From positions 744,001 to 808,000 of the forward strand of contig CAVPUC010000004.1 of the NCBI GenBank assembly GCA_963708865.1: a DNA stretch of 64,000 nucleotides, given 5' to 3'. Shown here piece by piece: positions 47,890 through 57,854 of the stretch. The notes under the pieces are model-generated. The model saw nothing but the letters and a program-made list of their open reading frames with translations. It did not search any database and had not been told where the DNA came from. Made by a program: the position numbers and the translations under genes. This stretch comes from DAIDKA01 sp963708865. Lineage in GTDB: Bacteria; Pseudomonadota; Gammaproteobacteria; Steroidobacterales; Steroidobacteraceae. How positions within the stretch are numbered: position 1 is the stretch's first letter; every line of letters begins with the position of its first letter.

Positions 47890-49148
47890 TTGCAGGTATT
47901 AACGCATGGCCACAGGCAGCAACCACCCAGTCCGTCAAAGGCATTCGCCGCGACATTCCCTTCACCTGGGAAGGCCGCGACAAGAAGGGCAACAAGGTCA
48001 AGGGCAAGAGCGTCGCGCCCGATGAGGCCGCGCTGCGCGCCGATCTGCGTCGCCAGGGCATCGCGGCCTCGCGCATCCGCAAGCAGTCCGAGCGCACTGC
48101 GGGCCGGGGGCAAGGTCAAGCCACAGGACATCGCCGTCTTCATGCGCCAGCTCGCCACCATGCTGGCCGCGGGCATTCCGCTGGTGCAGGGACTGGAGAT
48201 CGTCGGCAGCGGCCATGACAAGCCGGCGGCGCAAAAGCTCATCCTCGGCATCAAGAGCGACATCGAGGCGGGCTCCGCGCTTGCACGAGGCGCTCGCCAA
48301 GCGTCCGCTGTACTTCGACAAGCTGACGACCAATCTGGTGGAGGCCGGCGAACACGCCGGCGCCCTGGAGGGGCTGCTGGACAAGATCGCAACCTACAAG
48401 GAAAAGACCGAGGCGCTCAAGAGCAAGGTCAAAAAAGCCCTGTTCTATCCCACCGCCGTGCTGGTGGTTGCCGTCATCGTCACCGTCATCCTGCTGATCT
48501 TCGTGATCCCGCAGTTCGAGAGCCTGTTCAAAGGCTTTGGCGCCGATCTGCCCGCCTTCACGCAGATGGTGATCAATCTGTCGAAGTTCGTGCAGGCCAA
48601 GGGCGTGTTCCTCGGGCTGGTGATCGGCGGCTGCATCTAGGCGTTCACCTATTTCAAGAAACGCTCGCGGCGCGATGCAGGAATTCCTCGACCGCGTGAT
48701 GCTGAAGTTCCCCGTCATCGGCCCGATCCTCAACAAGTCGGCGATCGCGCGCTATGCGCGCACCCTCGCCACCATGTTCTCGGCGGGCGTGCCGCTGGTT
48801 GAAGCGCTCGAGTCCGTGGCCGGCGCGTGCGGCAACATCGTGTTCGAGAATGCGGTGATGCGGATGCGCGAGGAGGTGTCCACCGGTCAGCGCCTGCAGC
48901 GCGCCATGGAAAACACCGGGATCTTCCCGAACATGGTGGTGCAGATGATCGCGGTCGGCGAGGAGTCCGGATCGCTCGACACCATGGCCGGAAAGGTCGC
49001 GAGCTTCTACGAATCCGAGGTCGATAACGCGGTGGACGCGATGTCGAGCCTGCTCGAGCCGCTGATCATGGCGGTGCTGGGCGTGCTGGTCGGCGGCCTC
49101 GTCATCGCGATGTACCTGCCGATCTTCAAGCTCGGTTCGGTGGTGTGA
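47886..49148 (+). CDS. pilC: Type IV pilus inner-membrane platform protein PilC (three frameshifts and an in-frame TAG)
   Basis: Polytopic GspF-family platform for pilus assembly. The N-terminal part reads FTWEGRDKKGNKVKGKSVAP. The first GspF domain has FMRQLATMLAAGIPLVQGLE and KVKKALFYPTAVLVVAVIVT. The second has ARTLATMFSAGVPLVEALES and MIAVGEESGSLDTMAGKVA, with the last helix ending YLPIFKLGSVV. Frame breaks near 48107, 48285 and 48671 fit +1 insertions. In addition, a TAG at 48638-48640 interrupts the frame between GLVIGGCI and AFTYFKKRSRR, where relatives read an ordinary residue. A single substitution from TGG (Trp) would explain it. The start at 47886 overlaps pilB; MATGSNHP at 47906 is an alternative if another shift exists. 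Confidence 0.87.
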
Positions 49149-50061
49149 CCGTCCTGCTCGATGCCCTGGCCGCCTCCCCGCCGTTCTTCATCAGCGCCGT
49201 GCTGGTGCTGGGGCTGCTGGTCGGCAGCTTCCTGAATGTCGTCATCTACCGCGTTCCGGTAATGCTGGAGCGCGATTGGCGGGCGCAGTGTGCGGAGCTG
49301 GCGCAAGGGGCGGCGGGCGCCGCGCCGGCGCCCGCGGCGGCGACCGCGCTTCAATCTCATCGTGCCGCGCTCGGCCTGCCCGAAGTGCCAGGCGCCGATC
49401 ACGGCGCTGCAGAACATTCCGGTCGTGAGCTATCTGGTGCTGCGGGGCCGCTGCGCGAGTTGCCGTGCCCCGATCAGCGCCCGTTATCCGCTGATCGAGG
49501 CGCTCACCGGTGTGCTCTCGGCGCTGGTCGCCTGGAAATTCGGCTTCGGCGCCCCGGTACTGGCCGCTCTGGTGCTGACCTGGTTCCTGATCGCGCTGAC
49601 CTTCATCGATGTGGACACGCAGCTGCTGCCCGACTGCATGACTCTGCCGCTGGTGTGGCTCGGGATCGCCACCAGCGCGTTTCTGCCGACCAACTCGCAG
49701 GCTGTCCTTGCCGGTGTCTTTGCACGACAGCGTGATCGGCGCGATGGCGGGGTACCTGAGCCTGTGGGGCGTCTATCATCTGTTCAAGCTCCTCACCGGC
49801 AAGGAGGGCATGGGTTATGGCGACTTCAAGCTGCTCGGCGCCATCGGCGCCTTCCTCGGCTGGCGCATGCTGCTGCCCACCGTGCTCGGCGCCGCGGCGG
49901 TCGGCGCCGTGGTCGGCATCGTGATCCTCAGTGCGAAACGCCAAGGACGCGGCGTGCCCATTGCCTTCGGGCCGTTCCTGTCGGCCGCGGGCTGGATCAT
50001 GCTGATGTGGGGTCGGGAGCTGCTCGAGGGCTATCTGGGCCTGTTTGGTCTGCGTGCGTGA
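49145..50061 (+). CDS. pilD: Prepilin peptidase / N-methyltransferase PilD (two frameshifts)
   Basis: Aspartyl protease of the inner membrane that removes the pilin leader after Gly and methylates Phe1. N-terminal helix FISAVLVLGLLVGSFLNVVI, then VPVMLERDW, the zinc-binding CPKC ... CASC pair in the cytoplasmic loop, and the two catalytic Asp motifs FIDVDTQLLPD and GYGDFKLLGA. Shifts near 49347 and 49715; the length of 3n+2 fits two insertions, giving about 304 residues. A GTG start at 49145 overlaps the pilC stop (GTGA), and its stop overlaps the coaE start in the same way. Confidence 0.92.
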
Positions 50062-50682
50062 ACCGCGCAGTGCGCATCGGCCTCACCGGCGGCATCGCCA
50101 GCGGCAAGTCCACGGTCGCCGCCCTGTTCGCGGCGCTCGGCGTACCGGTCATCGATACGGATCAGATTGCCCGGGACCTGGTCACCCCGGGCGCAGCACT
50201 CCTCGAGCGGCTGGTCGCACGCTTTGGAGAAGTCCTGCTCACGCCCGCTGGGGAGCTGGACCGGCGCGCGTTGCGCGCGCGGATATTCGCCGAGCCCAAG
50301 GAGCGCGCGGCGCTCGAGCAGCTGATGCACCCGGCCATCATGGCGGAGCTTGAGCAGCGCTCGCAGGCGGCCGGCGGGCGCTATCAGATTCTCGCCATAC
50401 CGCTCTTGGTCGAGCACAACCTTAAGGCCAGCGTCGAGCGGGTGCTGCTGGTGGACTGCAGCGAAGCGCTGCAGCTGCGTCGGGTGCAGGTGCGCGACGG
50501 CGTGACGCTGGCCGAGGCGCGGGCGGTACTGGCGGCGCAGGCCTCCCGGGCGGCGCGCCTCGCGCTGGCCGATGACGTGATCGTCAATGAGGGGGATCTT
50601 GCGCAGGCTGCGCCGACAGGTCGAAGCCCTGCATATCCGTTACGGCACTCTGGCGCGCGAGACCCTGAGTCAAGCACAATAG
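50058..50682 (+). CDS. coaE: Dephospho-CoA kinase (one frameshift)
   Basis: Last step of CoA synthesis: phosphorylates the 3'-OH of dephospho-CoA. P-loop GLTGGIASGKST at residues 7-18, the conserved VIDTDQIARDLV, HPAIMAELEQR, and IPLLVEHNLKASVERVLLVD. Near the end an extra G (CAGG for CAG at about 50608) shifts the frame after VIVNEGDLAQ. Corrected, it ends RRQVEALHIRYGTLARETL with a TAG at 50680-50682, giving 207 residues, the usual size. It overlaps pilD by four bases (GTGA) and is followed by zapD, a widespread gammaproteobacterial order. Confidence 0.93.
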
Positions 50683-50686
50683 CGGA

Positions 50687-51505
50687 ATGACTGAGACGCA
50701 ACAGCAGGTCGCACAACCGGTGGACGAGCCGCGTCACCGGGACGATTATGTTCGAGCAGCCGCTCAACGAGCGGATGCGCACCTTCATGCGCCTGGACTT
50801 CCTGTACAACCAGGCGCTTTACCAAAGCGAGATCGCGACCTCGGCCAGCGCCCGCGCCGCCATGTCGGGGCTGCTCGATATCCTGTCGATCACGACGCGC
50901 AGCGACATGCGCTCGGATGCGCTCAAGGAGCTGGAGCGCCACCTCTCCCACCTGAACGAGTTCCAGTCGCGGCCCGGGAGTGGATTCCGCACGGCTGAAG
51001 ACCGTCATCGCCAATCTCGGCGCGCCTGCGCGCGGATCTGCTGAAGGCCGGATCGGCGTTCCTGCAGCCCATCCGCGACTCGGAGTTCCTGAACTCCATC
51101 AAGCTGCGCAGCGCCATACCCGGGGGCACCTGCGAGTTCGATCTGCCCGAATACTTCTGCTGGCTGAGCCAGCCCGCCGAGGCGCGCATGCGCGCCTTCG
51201 GCCAATGGCTGGGACTGCTGCGGCCGCTGTGCGATGCCATCGCCGAGCTGCTGTGGCTGACGCGTCAGGCCGGCCGCAGCCGCCGGGAAATCGCCAAGGG
51301 CGGTGTGTTCATGATCGGCTTCGACCGCGACGCGCCGGCGCAGCTGCTGCGCATCGCACTGCCGGCCGAGACCGGCCTGTTCCCGGAAATCAGCGGCGGC
51401 GGCCAGCATCGCTGCAACGTGCGCTTCCTGAAATGGAACGGTCTGAACGCACGTCCCGCACCGATCGAAGAGGACGTGCCGTTCACGCTGACCATCTGCG
51501 CCTGA
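50687..51505 (+). CDS. zapD: Cell division protein ZapD (two to three frameshifts)
   Basis: FtsZ-bundling protein that stabilises the Z-ring. The family start is MFEQPLNERMRTFMRLDFLY (ATG at 50748). Further conserved blocks are MSGLLDILSITTRSDMRSDA, FLQPIRDSEFLNSIKLRSAI, YFCWLSQPAEAR, and the C-terminal LPAETGLFPEISGGGQHRC and RCNVRFLKWN. An ATG at 50687 opens a short leader (MTETQQQVAQPVDEPRHRD) in another frame that joins if one extra base near 50742 is removed; with it the length is 3n, fitting three insertions. Other breaks lie near 50985 and 51030. If the leader is not real, the gene starts at 50748. Confidence 0.87.
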
Positions 51506-51511
51506 ACCCTC

Positions 51512-51928
51512 ATGCCAGCCACCGTGAAGTGTCCGACCTGCGGACGCAGTATCGAGTGGTCCGATGAGTCCCCGTTTCGGCCCTTTTGCAGCGAGCGCTG
51601 CCGGGTGATCGATCTGGGCGCATGGCTTTCGGAAAAGCACGTCATTCCCGACACCGGGTCGGAACTCGCCCCCGACGCCCCTGACGAGCCGGCTGACTCA
51701 GGGGAACTTGATCTTCCCGCCACCGGGGGGACCTGCGCCCATGCGCCGGCATCGGGCACCACGATGCGCGAGGCCTGCTCGCGGCGCATTTCACGGGCTT
51801 CCTCGATGGCCTCATCGAGCGCGATTTTCACGGCGTCCGGGAAGCGGTTCAGCGCCTCCTCCATGGTCGCCGCCTCGATATCGAAGCCCAGCGGCAGCAC
51901 GCCGCCCGGCGTCAGCAGCTGCGTTTGA
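51512..51928 (+). CDS. yacG: DNA gyrase inhibitor YacG (3' boundary uncertain)
   Basis: Small zinc-finger protein that in E. coli inhibits gyrase by binding GyrB. The first 45 or so residues are diagnostic: VKCPTCGRSIEW with the first CxxC, PFRPFCSERCRVIDLGAWLS with the second pair, then EKHVIP. The family is 60-75 residues long. As written, the frame runs 138 codons, but everything beyond about 51700 lies opposite the coding frame of the neighbouring gene and looks spurious. The natural end is probably near 51680-51700 and hidden by a base error. It starts 6 bases after zapD. Confidence 0.85.
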   Translation: MPATVKCPTCGRSIEWSDESPFRPFCSERCRVIDLGAWLSEKHVIPDTGSELAPDAPDEPADSGELDLPATGGTCAHAPASGTTMREACSRRISRASSMASSSAIFTASGKRFSASSMVAASISKPSGSTPPGVSSCV

Positions 51929-52086
51929 CCGGAGTACAGCACCGCGCGCGTGGTGTCCACCGAGCCGTCGGTGGTCACGGGCGTCAGCCGCCGCAATGTT
52001 CCCGCACGCCGATCGGTGAACATCTCCTCGCGATAGAGGCCTGCGGCGTCAAGTTTGATTTCCGGAAGCTCGGGTTGCTGCGCCAT
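51698..52086 (-). CDS. Conserved hypothetical cytoplasmic protein (frameshift near the end)
   Basis: About 128 residues starting MAQQPELPEIKLDAAGLYRE, with the conserved phrase EEMFTDRRAGTLRRLTPVTT, a block reading YSGQTQLLTPGGVLPLGFDI, and an acidic helical region (ALDEAIEEAREMRREQASRI). It finishes in a Gly-rich tail GPPGGGKIKFP after correcting a +2 (or -1) shift near 51745. I recall this as an uncharacterised family in Xanthomonadales and relatives; no function is known. The ATG at 52086 is preferred because GAG sits 8 bases upstream; two in-frame ATGs lie just before it. Convergent with yacG, downstream of mutT. Confidence 0.72.
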
Positions 52087-52117
52087 ATGCATCACTCGGT
52101 GTCAGAACTGTCGAAGG

Positions 52118-52522
52118 TCATTGTAACAGCCGCTGCAGGGCTTCGATGAAGGGCAGATCGGCCTCGAGAATGTCTTCCTGGCCAAGGTCCGCGGCGGCCA
52201 CCCATTTCAACTGCTGACCGTCGAGGCCCCGGGGCTCCCCGGCAAACTTCCTCACAATCCAGCACGACAGCGCCACGGTGCGGTCGGGGTAGGTGTGACT
52301 CAAGCGCAGACAGAACTGTGGCGCATCGACCTCCACCCCCAGCTCCTCGCGCAGCTCGCGGATGAGCGCTTGGCACTCGGTCTCATGACGGCCGACCTTG
52401 CCGCCCGGAAACTCCCACCGGCCGGCCATGTGCCGGTCGAGCGGCCGGCGCGCGATCAGGACCCGGCCGCGCGCATCACACAGCGCCCCGGCCACGACCC
52501 GCAGGGCGTCCGCCGCGGCCAT
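52118..52522 (-). CDS. mutT: 8-oxo-dGTP diphosphatase MutT
   Basis: Nudix hydrolase that removes 8-oxo-dGTP from the nucleotide pool. The 134-residue protein shows VVAGALCDARGRVLIARRPL and the full Nudix box GGKVGRHETECQALIRELREELGVEV (residues about 38-63: G-x5-E-x7-REx2EE). WEFPGG precedes the box as in true MutT. The ATG at 52520-52522 overlaps the secA stop by one base (TGATG). secA-mutT is a common gammaproteobacterial pair. As written, the frame runs uninterrupted out of secA, but only because of a frameshift near the secA 3' end; a SecA-MutT fusion is not real. Intact. Confidence 0.92.
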   Translation of the reverse strand: MAAADALRVVAGALCDARGRVLIARRPLDRHMAGRWEFPGGKVGRHETECQALIRELREELGVEVDAPQFCLRLSHTYPDRTVALSCWIVRKFAGEPRGLDGQQLKWVAAADLGQEDILEADLPFIEALQRLLQ

Positions 52523-55327
52523 CAGTCCGCGCCGGTCAGCGCGCCGTGACAGTGCTTGAACTTCTTGCCCGAGCCGCACGGGCAAGGCTCGTTGCGGCCC
52601 ACCTTGCGGTCCTGGCGGATAAAGGTCGCCTTGGCATCTACCTCGGCGCCCGCGAAGGGCGGTGCAGGCGCCGCTGGCAAGGCCTCCCAGACCCAGCATC
52701 GATCCGCCGCCGCGGGGCCGGCGGCGCGGCGCCGGCGCTTCAGCGCCGAGCAGTGCCGATTGCGCCTCGACATGCTGCGCCTGCAGGGCCTGCATGAGAC
52801 GCAAGCGGCGCTGTTCCTCCTCGCGATCGACCTCCTCCTGGGTGCGGATCTCAATCCTCGACACCGTCGACACCGTGTCGAACTTCACCCGGTCGAGCAT
52901 GGCCGCGAACAGCTCAAAGGCCTCGCGCTTGTATTCGAAGCGATAGTCCTTCTGGGCGTAGCCGCGCAGATGGATGCCCTGGCGCAGATAATCCATGGCC
53001 CCCAGATGATCCCGCCAGTGCTGATCGAGGGTCCGCAACATCACGTCCTTTTCCACGTGACGCATGATCGGCGCACCGGTGCGGGCAACCTTGGCCTCGT
53101 AGGAGGCGGCGACCGCCTCGACCACGCGTTGCCGCAGCGCCGCCTCCTCAAGCTCCGGCTCCGCCGCGAGCCACGCCGCCGGATCCACGGCCGCGCCGAA
53201 GTCCCGCGCCAGGGCCTCGGCGAGGCCGGCCAGATCCCACTCCTGGGGCGCCGAGGTCTTCAGCATGAACTGATCCATCAGCGTACCCAAGGCCTCCTCG
53301 CGGATGCCGGCGATCGCCGCCGACAGATCCTCGGTGCCCATGATCTCGGTGCGCTGCTGATAGACGACCTTGCGCTGGTCATTGGCGACATCATCGAACA
53401 GCAGCAGCTGCTTTCTGATGTCGAAGTTGTGCGACTCGACCTTGCGCTGCGCCTTTTCGATCTGGCGCGTGAGCATGCCGCTCTCGATGACCTCGCCTTC
53501 CTTCATGCCCGCCATCTGCAGCAGGCGCTTGGTGCGCATCGGGTCACCGAAGATGCGCATCAGGTTGTCTTCCATGGAGAGGAAGAAGCGGCTGGAGCCC
53601 GGATCGCCCTGGCGTCCGGAACGGCCGCGCAGCTGGTTGTCGATGCGGCGCGATTCATGGCGCTCGGTGCCGACGATGTGCAGGCCGCCCGCGGCGAGTG
53701 CGGCGTCATGGCGCTGCTGCCACGCCGCCCGCAGCGCCTCGCGGGTCGCCTCGTCGGTTTCCGGCGGCAGCGCGGCAAGCTCGGCGTCGAGGTTGCCGCC
53801 CAGCACGATGTCGGTGCCGCGACCCGCCATGTTGGTGGCGATGGTGACGGCGCCCGGGACGCCGGCCTGCTCGACGATGTGCGCTTCGCGCTCGTGCTGC
53901 TTGGCGTTCAGCACCTGGTGCGGGATGCCGGACTTCTGCAGCAGGCCGGCGAGGAACTCGGAAGTCTCGATGGAGGTCGTGCCGACCAGCGCCGGCTGCC
54001 CGCGCTTCACGCAGTCTTCAATGTCCTCGATGATGGCTTCGAACTTGTCCTTCTGGGTCAGATACACGAAGTCCGGCATATCCTTGCGGATCATCGGCTT
54101 GTGGGTGGGGATGACCACCACTTCAAGGCCGTAGATCTGCAGGAACTCCGGCGCTTCGGTGTCGGCGGTACCGGTCATGCCCGCAAGCTTGCGATACAGG
54201 CGGAAATAGTTCTGGAACGTGATCGAGGCGACCGTCTGGTTTTCTTCGCGAACGCGCACGCCCTCTTTGGCCTCCACGGCCTGATGCAGACCATCGGACC
54301 AGCGCCGGCCCTGCATGGTGCGGCCCGTGAACTCATCGACGATGATGACTTCGCCGCCGCGCACGATGTACTCCACATCGCGTTTGTACAGCGAATGCGC
54401 GCGCAGCGCGGCATTGAGGTGATGCATGAGGCGGATATTGGTCGGGTCGTAGAGGCTCTCGCCCTCGCGCAGCAGGCCGGCCTCGGCCATCAGCTCCTCG
54501 ACGCGGACGTGGCCGTTCTCGGTGATGTGCACCTGCTTCTGCTTCTCATCCACCGAGAAGTCGCCGGGGCCGTCCTCTTCTTTCTGGCGCGTCAGCTTCG
54601 GCACCAGCTGGTTGATGGCGAGGTACAGCTCGGTGCTCTCATCCGCCGGCCCGGAGATGATCAGCGGCGTGCGCGCCTCATCGATGAGGATGGAATCCAC
54701 TTCATCGACGATGGCGTAGACCAGGCCCCGCTGTACCCGGTCCTCGAGCCGGAAGGCTAGGTTGTCGCGCAGGTAGTCGAAACCGAATTCGTTGTTGGTG
54801 CCGTAGGTGATGTCGCAGGCGTACGCCGCGCGCTTCTCATCCGGATCCTGGGAGTTGCGGATCACCCCGACACTCAAGCCGAGAAAGCCGTAGACCGGAC
54901 GCATCCAGTCGGCATCGCGTGCGGCGAGGTATTCGTTCACCGTCACGATGTGCATGCCCTCGGCGGGCAGGGCATTCAGATAGGCCGCAAGGGTCGCCAT
55001 GAGGGTCTTGCCCTCACCGGTGCGCATTTCGGAAATCTTGCCCTGGTGCAGGGCGATGGCGCCCAGCAGCTGCGCATCGAAGTGGCGCATCTTCAAGGTG
55101 CGGCGCGCCGCCTCGCGAACGGCCGCGAAGGCCTCCGGCAGCAGCTCATCGAGCGTTGCGCCCGCTTTGAGCCGCGCGCGAAATTCGGGGGTCTTGGCCG
55201 CGAGCTGCGCATCGCTCAGCGCCTGGATGTCGCTCTCGAACCCGTTGATTTGCTGGACCAGGGCCTGGTAAGTGCGCAGCAGCCGCTCGTTACGGCTGCC
55301 GAAGACACGCGTGAGCAGTTTCAGCAC
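52522..55327 (-). CDS. secA: Preprotein translocase ATPase SecA (one frameshift near the 3' end)
   Basis: Motor of the Sec pathway, pushing preproteins through SecYEG. DEAD motor with Walker A GEGKT at 104-108, Walker B region YAIVDEVDSILIDEARTPL, the preprotein cross-linking domain, NBD2 with TNMAGRGTDI and ERHESRRIDNQLRGRSGRQG, the helical scaffold, and the C-terminal zinc/SecB-binding tail NEPCPCGSGKKFKHCHG. An extra base near 52680 disturbs the low-complexity linker before this tail; the length of 3n+1 agrees. The corrected protein is about 934 residues. The start is GTG at 55327 with AGGA upstream. Confidence 0.96.
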
Positions 55328-55397
55328 AGGACATCCTGATCAAAAAATTGAGCCGCACCAAACACTTATGAGGTCTTCGGGCGCAGCGAAGCGGCGT

Positions 55398-55426
55398 ATT
55401 GTACGCAATAGCCGGCGTAGCCGGTA
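55398..55426 (-). promoter_or_regulatory. secA: Weak candidate promoter for secA
   Basis: Minus-strand TACAAT (-10, at 55398-55403) lies about 70 bases before the secA start, with TTACCG 18 bases further upstream as a poor -35. The 182-base gap between secA and the M23 peptidase gene shows no coding frame; it contains short GC repeats around 55405-55425. Confidence 0.3.
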
Positions 55427-55509
55427 ATCCGAACTGTCTTCGACGGAGGTGGGGGCGCCCGGAATGCGACGCAAGGGCCGCACCGTGATTTTTGCGCCCG
55501 GCGGCCGCT

Positions 55510-56445
55510 TTAGGCCTGGGGCATGCGCTTGACGAAAATCAGCGGATCGATCTGGGTGCCGTTGTGCAGCACTTCGAAGTGCACGTGCGGGCCGGTCGAA
55601 TGCCCGGTCGAGCCCATCAAGGCGATGTGCTCGCCGCGGGTCACAGTCTGCCCCACCGCCACCAGGGCACTCTGGTTGTGGGCATAGCGGGTGATATAGC
55701 CATTGCCGTGGTTGATCTCGACCAGGGTGCCATAACCGCTGCGCTCGCCCGCCCAGGTGACGACGCCGGCCGCGACGGCCACCACGGGCTCGCCCGCCGT
55801 GCCGGCGAAATCCAGCCCCTTGTGGAAGCCTTCCTCCCCGGTAAACGGATCGCTGCGTTCACCGAAATAGGAGGAGATCGAACCGTCCCCCACCGGCCAG
55901 CCCGCCGGGCGCACGGCCTCGGTGATCTTGCGTCCGACGATGACATTCTCGAGCGCCGAGAGCTGCGCATCGCGCAGGTCAACCTGCTGTTCCAGCTGCG
56001 ATAACTGCGAGGTCAGATCCGGAATCTGGTTGCCGGCGAGGCCGCTGGCCGCGGAGGTCGCGGCCAGCGTCGGTTCATCGTCGAAATTGAATTGGCGCCG
56101 ATCGATATTCGCCATGGTCGTCAAGCGCTTGCCCAACGCATCGATGCGGATGATGTGCGCATCGAGCTGGCCGAGGCGCCCGGCGATGGCGTTCACACGG
56201 TCCTCGACCCGAGCGCGCATTTCGGCGATTTCGGATTTCTGGTCGGCGAGTATCCGGCTCCAGCCTTTAGGATCTGTCGGCGCGGTACGGCCGGCATGGG
56301 AGCCCAACTGCATGCCGATGGCGAAGGCGCCGCCCAGGGTCCCCAGCACGGCCAAGGCGCAGATGGCCAGCGTGACAGGATGCGCGAGGTCGAAGTACCT
56401 CGAGCGACCGCCACCTCGTCGCCCGGAAAAAACTATGATGTTCAC
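55510..56445 (-). CDS. M23 family metallopeptidase, membrane-anchored
   Basis: 311-residue LytM/M23 endopeptidase-type protein. One N-terminal transmembrane helix (LAICALAVLGTLGGAFAIGM, about 29-48), a coiled-coil region (about 70-170, EMRARVEDRVNAIAGRLGQL and TSQLSQLEQQVDLRDAQLSA), and the C-terminal M23 domain. The zinc ligands are present: His and Asp in HKGLDFAG, and HVHFEV for the third His. It therefore looks catalytically competent, cutting peptidoglycan cross-links in the periplasm. Upstream of secA on the same strand and divergent from dciA (48 bases apart). Such a gene next to secA and lpxC is typical of gammaproteobacteria. Intact. Confidence 0.92.
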   Translation of the reverse strand: MNIIVFSGRRGGGRSRYFDLAHPVTLAICALAVLGTLGGAFAIGMQLGSHAGRTAPTDPKGWSRILADQKSEIAEMRARVEDRVNAIAGRLGQLDAHIIRIDALGKRLTTMANIDRRQFNFDDEPTLAATSAASGLAGNQIPDLTSQLSQLEQQVDLRDAQLSALENVIVGRKITEAVRPAGWPVGDGSISSYFGERSDPFTGEEGFHKGLDFAGTAGEPVVAVAAGVVTWAGERSGYGTLVEINHGNGYITRYAHNQSALVAVGQTVTRGEHIALMGSTGHSTGPHVHFEVLHNGTQIDPLIFVKRMPQA

Positions 56446-56493
56446 GAAAGCAAACCTTACGCATTCATATCCCTGCCCCGCCCACCATCGAAT

Positions 56494-56884
56494 ATGCAGA
56501 AGAAGCCCTACAGTGACAAGGCGAATTCACGCCTTGACCGTCACACAACACCAACCCGGAGACCGCAGTCACGGAATCGCCTTGATTCTGTTAAAGACCT
56601 GCTGCAACGCTCCACGCCGGTCCTGGCGGGGCTGCAGCGCGAGGCGCTGCGGCAGCGCGATTGGCTGCAATGGGTGCGGCGCGAGCTGCCCGAGGAACTC
56701 GCCTCGCATGTGACGGGCGTCACCGAGCAGGGCGGCGAACTTGTCATATTCGCCGAATCGGCCGTCTGGGGGGTGCGCCTGCGCTATGCGGTGCCGCAGC
56801 TGCTGGCGGCTGATCGGCACGCAGCAGGCCGATATCGCGGGGGTGAAAGTCCGGGTGGTGCCGCGCGGGGCGGCGAAGGGCTGA
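56494..56884 (+). CDS. dciA: DciA/DUF721 family protein (one frameshift)
   Basis: DUF721 protein of about 129 residues. DciA members load or control the replicative helicase DnaB in bacteria lacking DnaC. The N-terminal region is basic and polar, followed by SVKDLLQRSTPVLAGLQREA and LVIFAESAVWGVRLRYAVPQ, the conserved KH-like part. An extra G at about 56808 (GCGGCTG) shifts the frame; corrected, it ends IAGVKVRVVPRGAAKG with a TGA at 56882-56884. It sits between the M23 gene and lpxC, its usual position, and is convergent with lpxC with only 4 bases between the stops. Confidence 0.83.
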
Positions 56885-56888
56885 AGCG

Positions 56889-57818
56889 TCAGTACACGGA
56901 CGAGGCGTGCGCCAGGGCCGGTGCCTCCACGTAGGAAATCGGCGCATCCGAGTGCTTCTCGAACGTCACCTCTTCCCACGAGCTCTTGCTCAACAGCAGC
57001 TTGCGCAGCAGCTTGTTGTTCAGGGCATGCCCGGACTTGTAGCCGCTGAACTCGCCGATGAGGCTGTGACCCAGGAGGTACAGGTCGCCGATCGCATCCA
57101 GGATCTTGTGCTTCACGAACTCATCTTCGTAGCGCAGCCCATCCTCATTCAACACCCGCACATCATCCAGCACGATGGCGTTGTCGAGATTGCCGCCGAG
57201 CGCGAGATTGCGCGCCCGCATCATCTCCAGATCGCGCATGAAACCGAAGGTGCGCGCACGGCTGATTTCCTTCAGGAACGACGTCGTCGAAAAATCCATG
57301 GAGGCACGCTGCGCGTGCCGTTTGAATATCGGGTGGTTGAATTCGATTTCGAAATTGACCTTGAACCCATCGAACGGTTCAAACATCGCCCACTTGTCAC
57401 CGTCGCTCACCTTGAGCGCTTCGGTGATGCGGATGAAGCGCTTCGACACCAGCTGCTCCTCGATCCCCGCCGACTGCAACAGGAATACGAAGTGACTGGC
57501 GCTGCCGTCCATGATCGGCACCTCCGGCGCACTGACCTCGACCACCGCATTGTCGATACCCAGACCTGCGAAGGCCGACAACAGATGCTCGACGGTGGAA
57601 ACCCGCGCCGCACCGTTGACCAGCGTGGTGCCGAGCTGCGTGTCGCCGACATTTTCGGCATGCGCGACGACCGTCGCAAACTCGCCAAGATCGGAGCGGC
57701 GAAACAGAATCCCGGTGTCCGGTGCGGCCGGCCGCAGCGTCATCAGGACCTTCTTGCCGGTATGCAGTCCCACGCCCGAGGCGCGGATGGTGTTCTTCAG
57801 TGTGCGTTGTCCGACCAT
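56889..57818 (-). CDS. lpxC: UDP-3-O-acyl-N-acetylglucosamine deacetylase
   Basis: Committed step of lipid A synthesis, a zinc deacetylase. The 309-residue protein is intact and starts MVGQRTLKNTIRASGVGLHT. Zinc ligands are H78 (STVEHLLSAF), H237 and D241 (VKHKILDAIGD); the catalytic base is H264 (KSGHALNNKL). GSASHFVFLLQSAGIEEQ is also typical. Its presence shows an LPS-bearing Gram-negative cell. It closes the murC-to-lpxC cluster, with 116 bases between ftsZ and lpxC. Confidence 0.97.
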   Translation of the reverse strand: MVGQRTLKNTIRASGVGLHTGKKVLMTLRPAAPDTGILFRRSDLGEFATVVAHAENVGDTQLGTTLVNGAARVSTVEHLLSAFAGLGIDNAVVEVSAPEVPIMDGSASHFVFLLQSAGIEEQLVSKRFIRITEALKVSDGDKWAMFEPFDGFKVNFEIEFNHPIFKRHAQRASMDFSTTSFLKEISRARTFGFMRDLEMMRARNLALGGNLDNAIVLDDVRVLNEDGLRYEDEFVKHKILDAIGDLYLLGHSLIGEFSGYKSGHALNNKLLRKLLLSKSSWEEVTFEKHSDAPISYVEAPALAHASSVY

Positions 57819-57854
57819 TACTTTCCCAAGATGTCCGGAACCCCAAGCACCCGC

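Noticed and set aside
52556..54760. Long open frame opposite secA
   Set aside because: Antisense shadow of a high-GC essential gene; no motif, and the codon pattern mirrors SecA.
52118..55327. Apparent SecA-MutT fusion protein
   Set aside because: The continuous frame exists only because of an extra base near 52680. The proper SecA tail with CPCGSGKKFKHCHG and stop is present in the next frame, and mutT has its own overlapping ATG.
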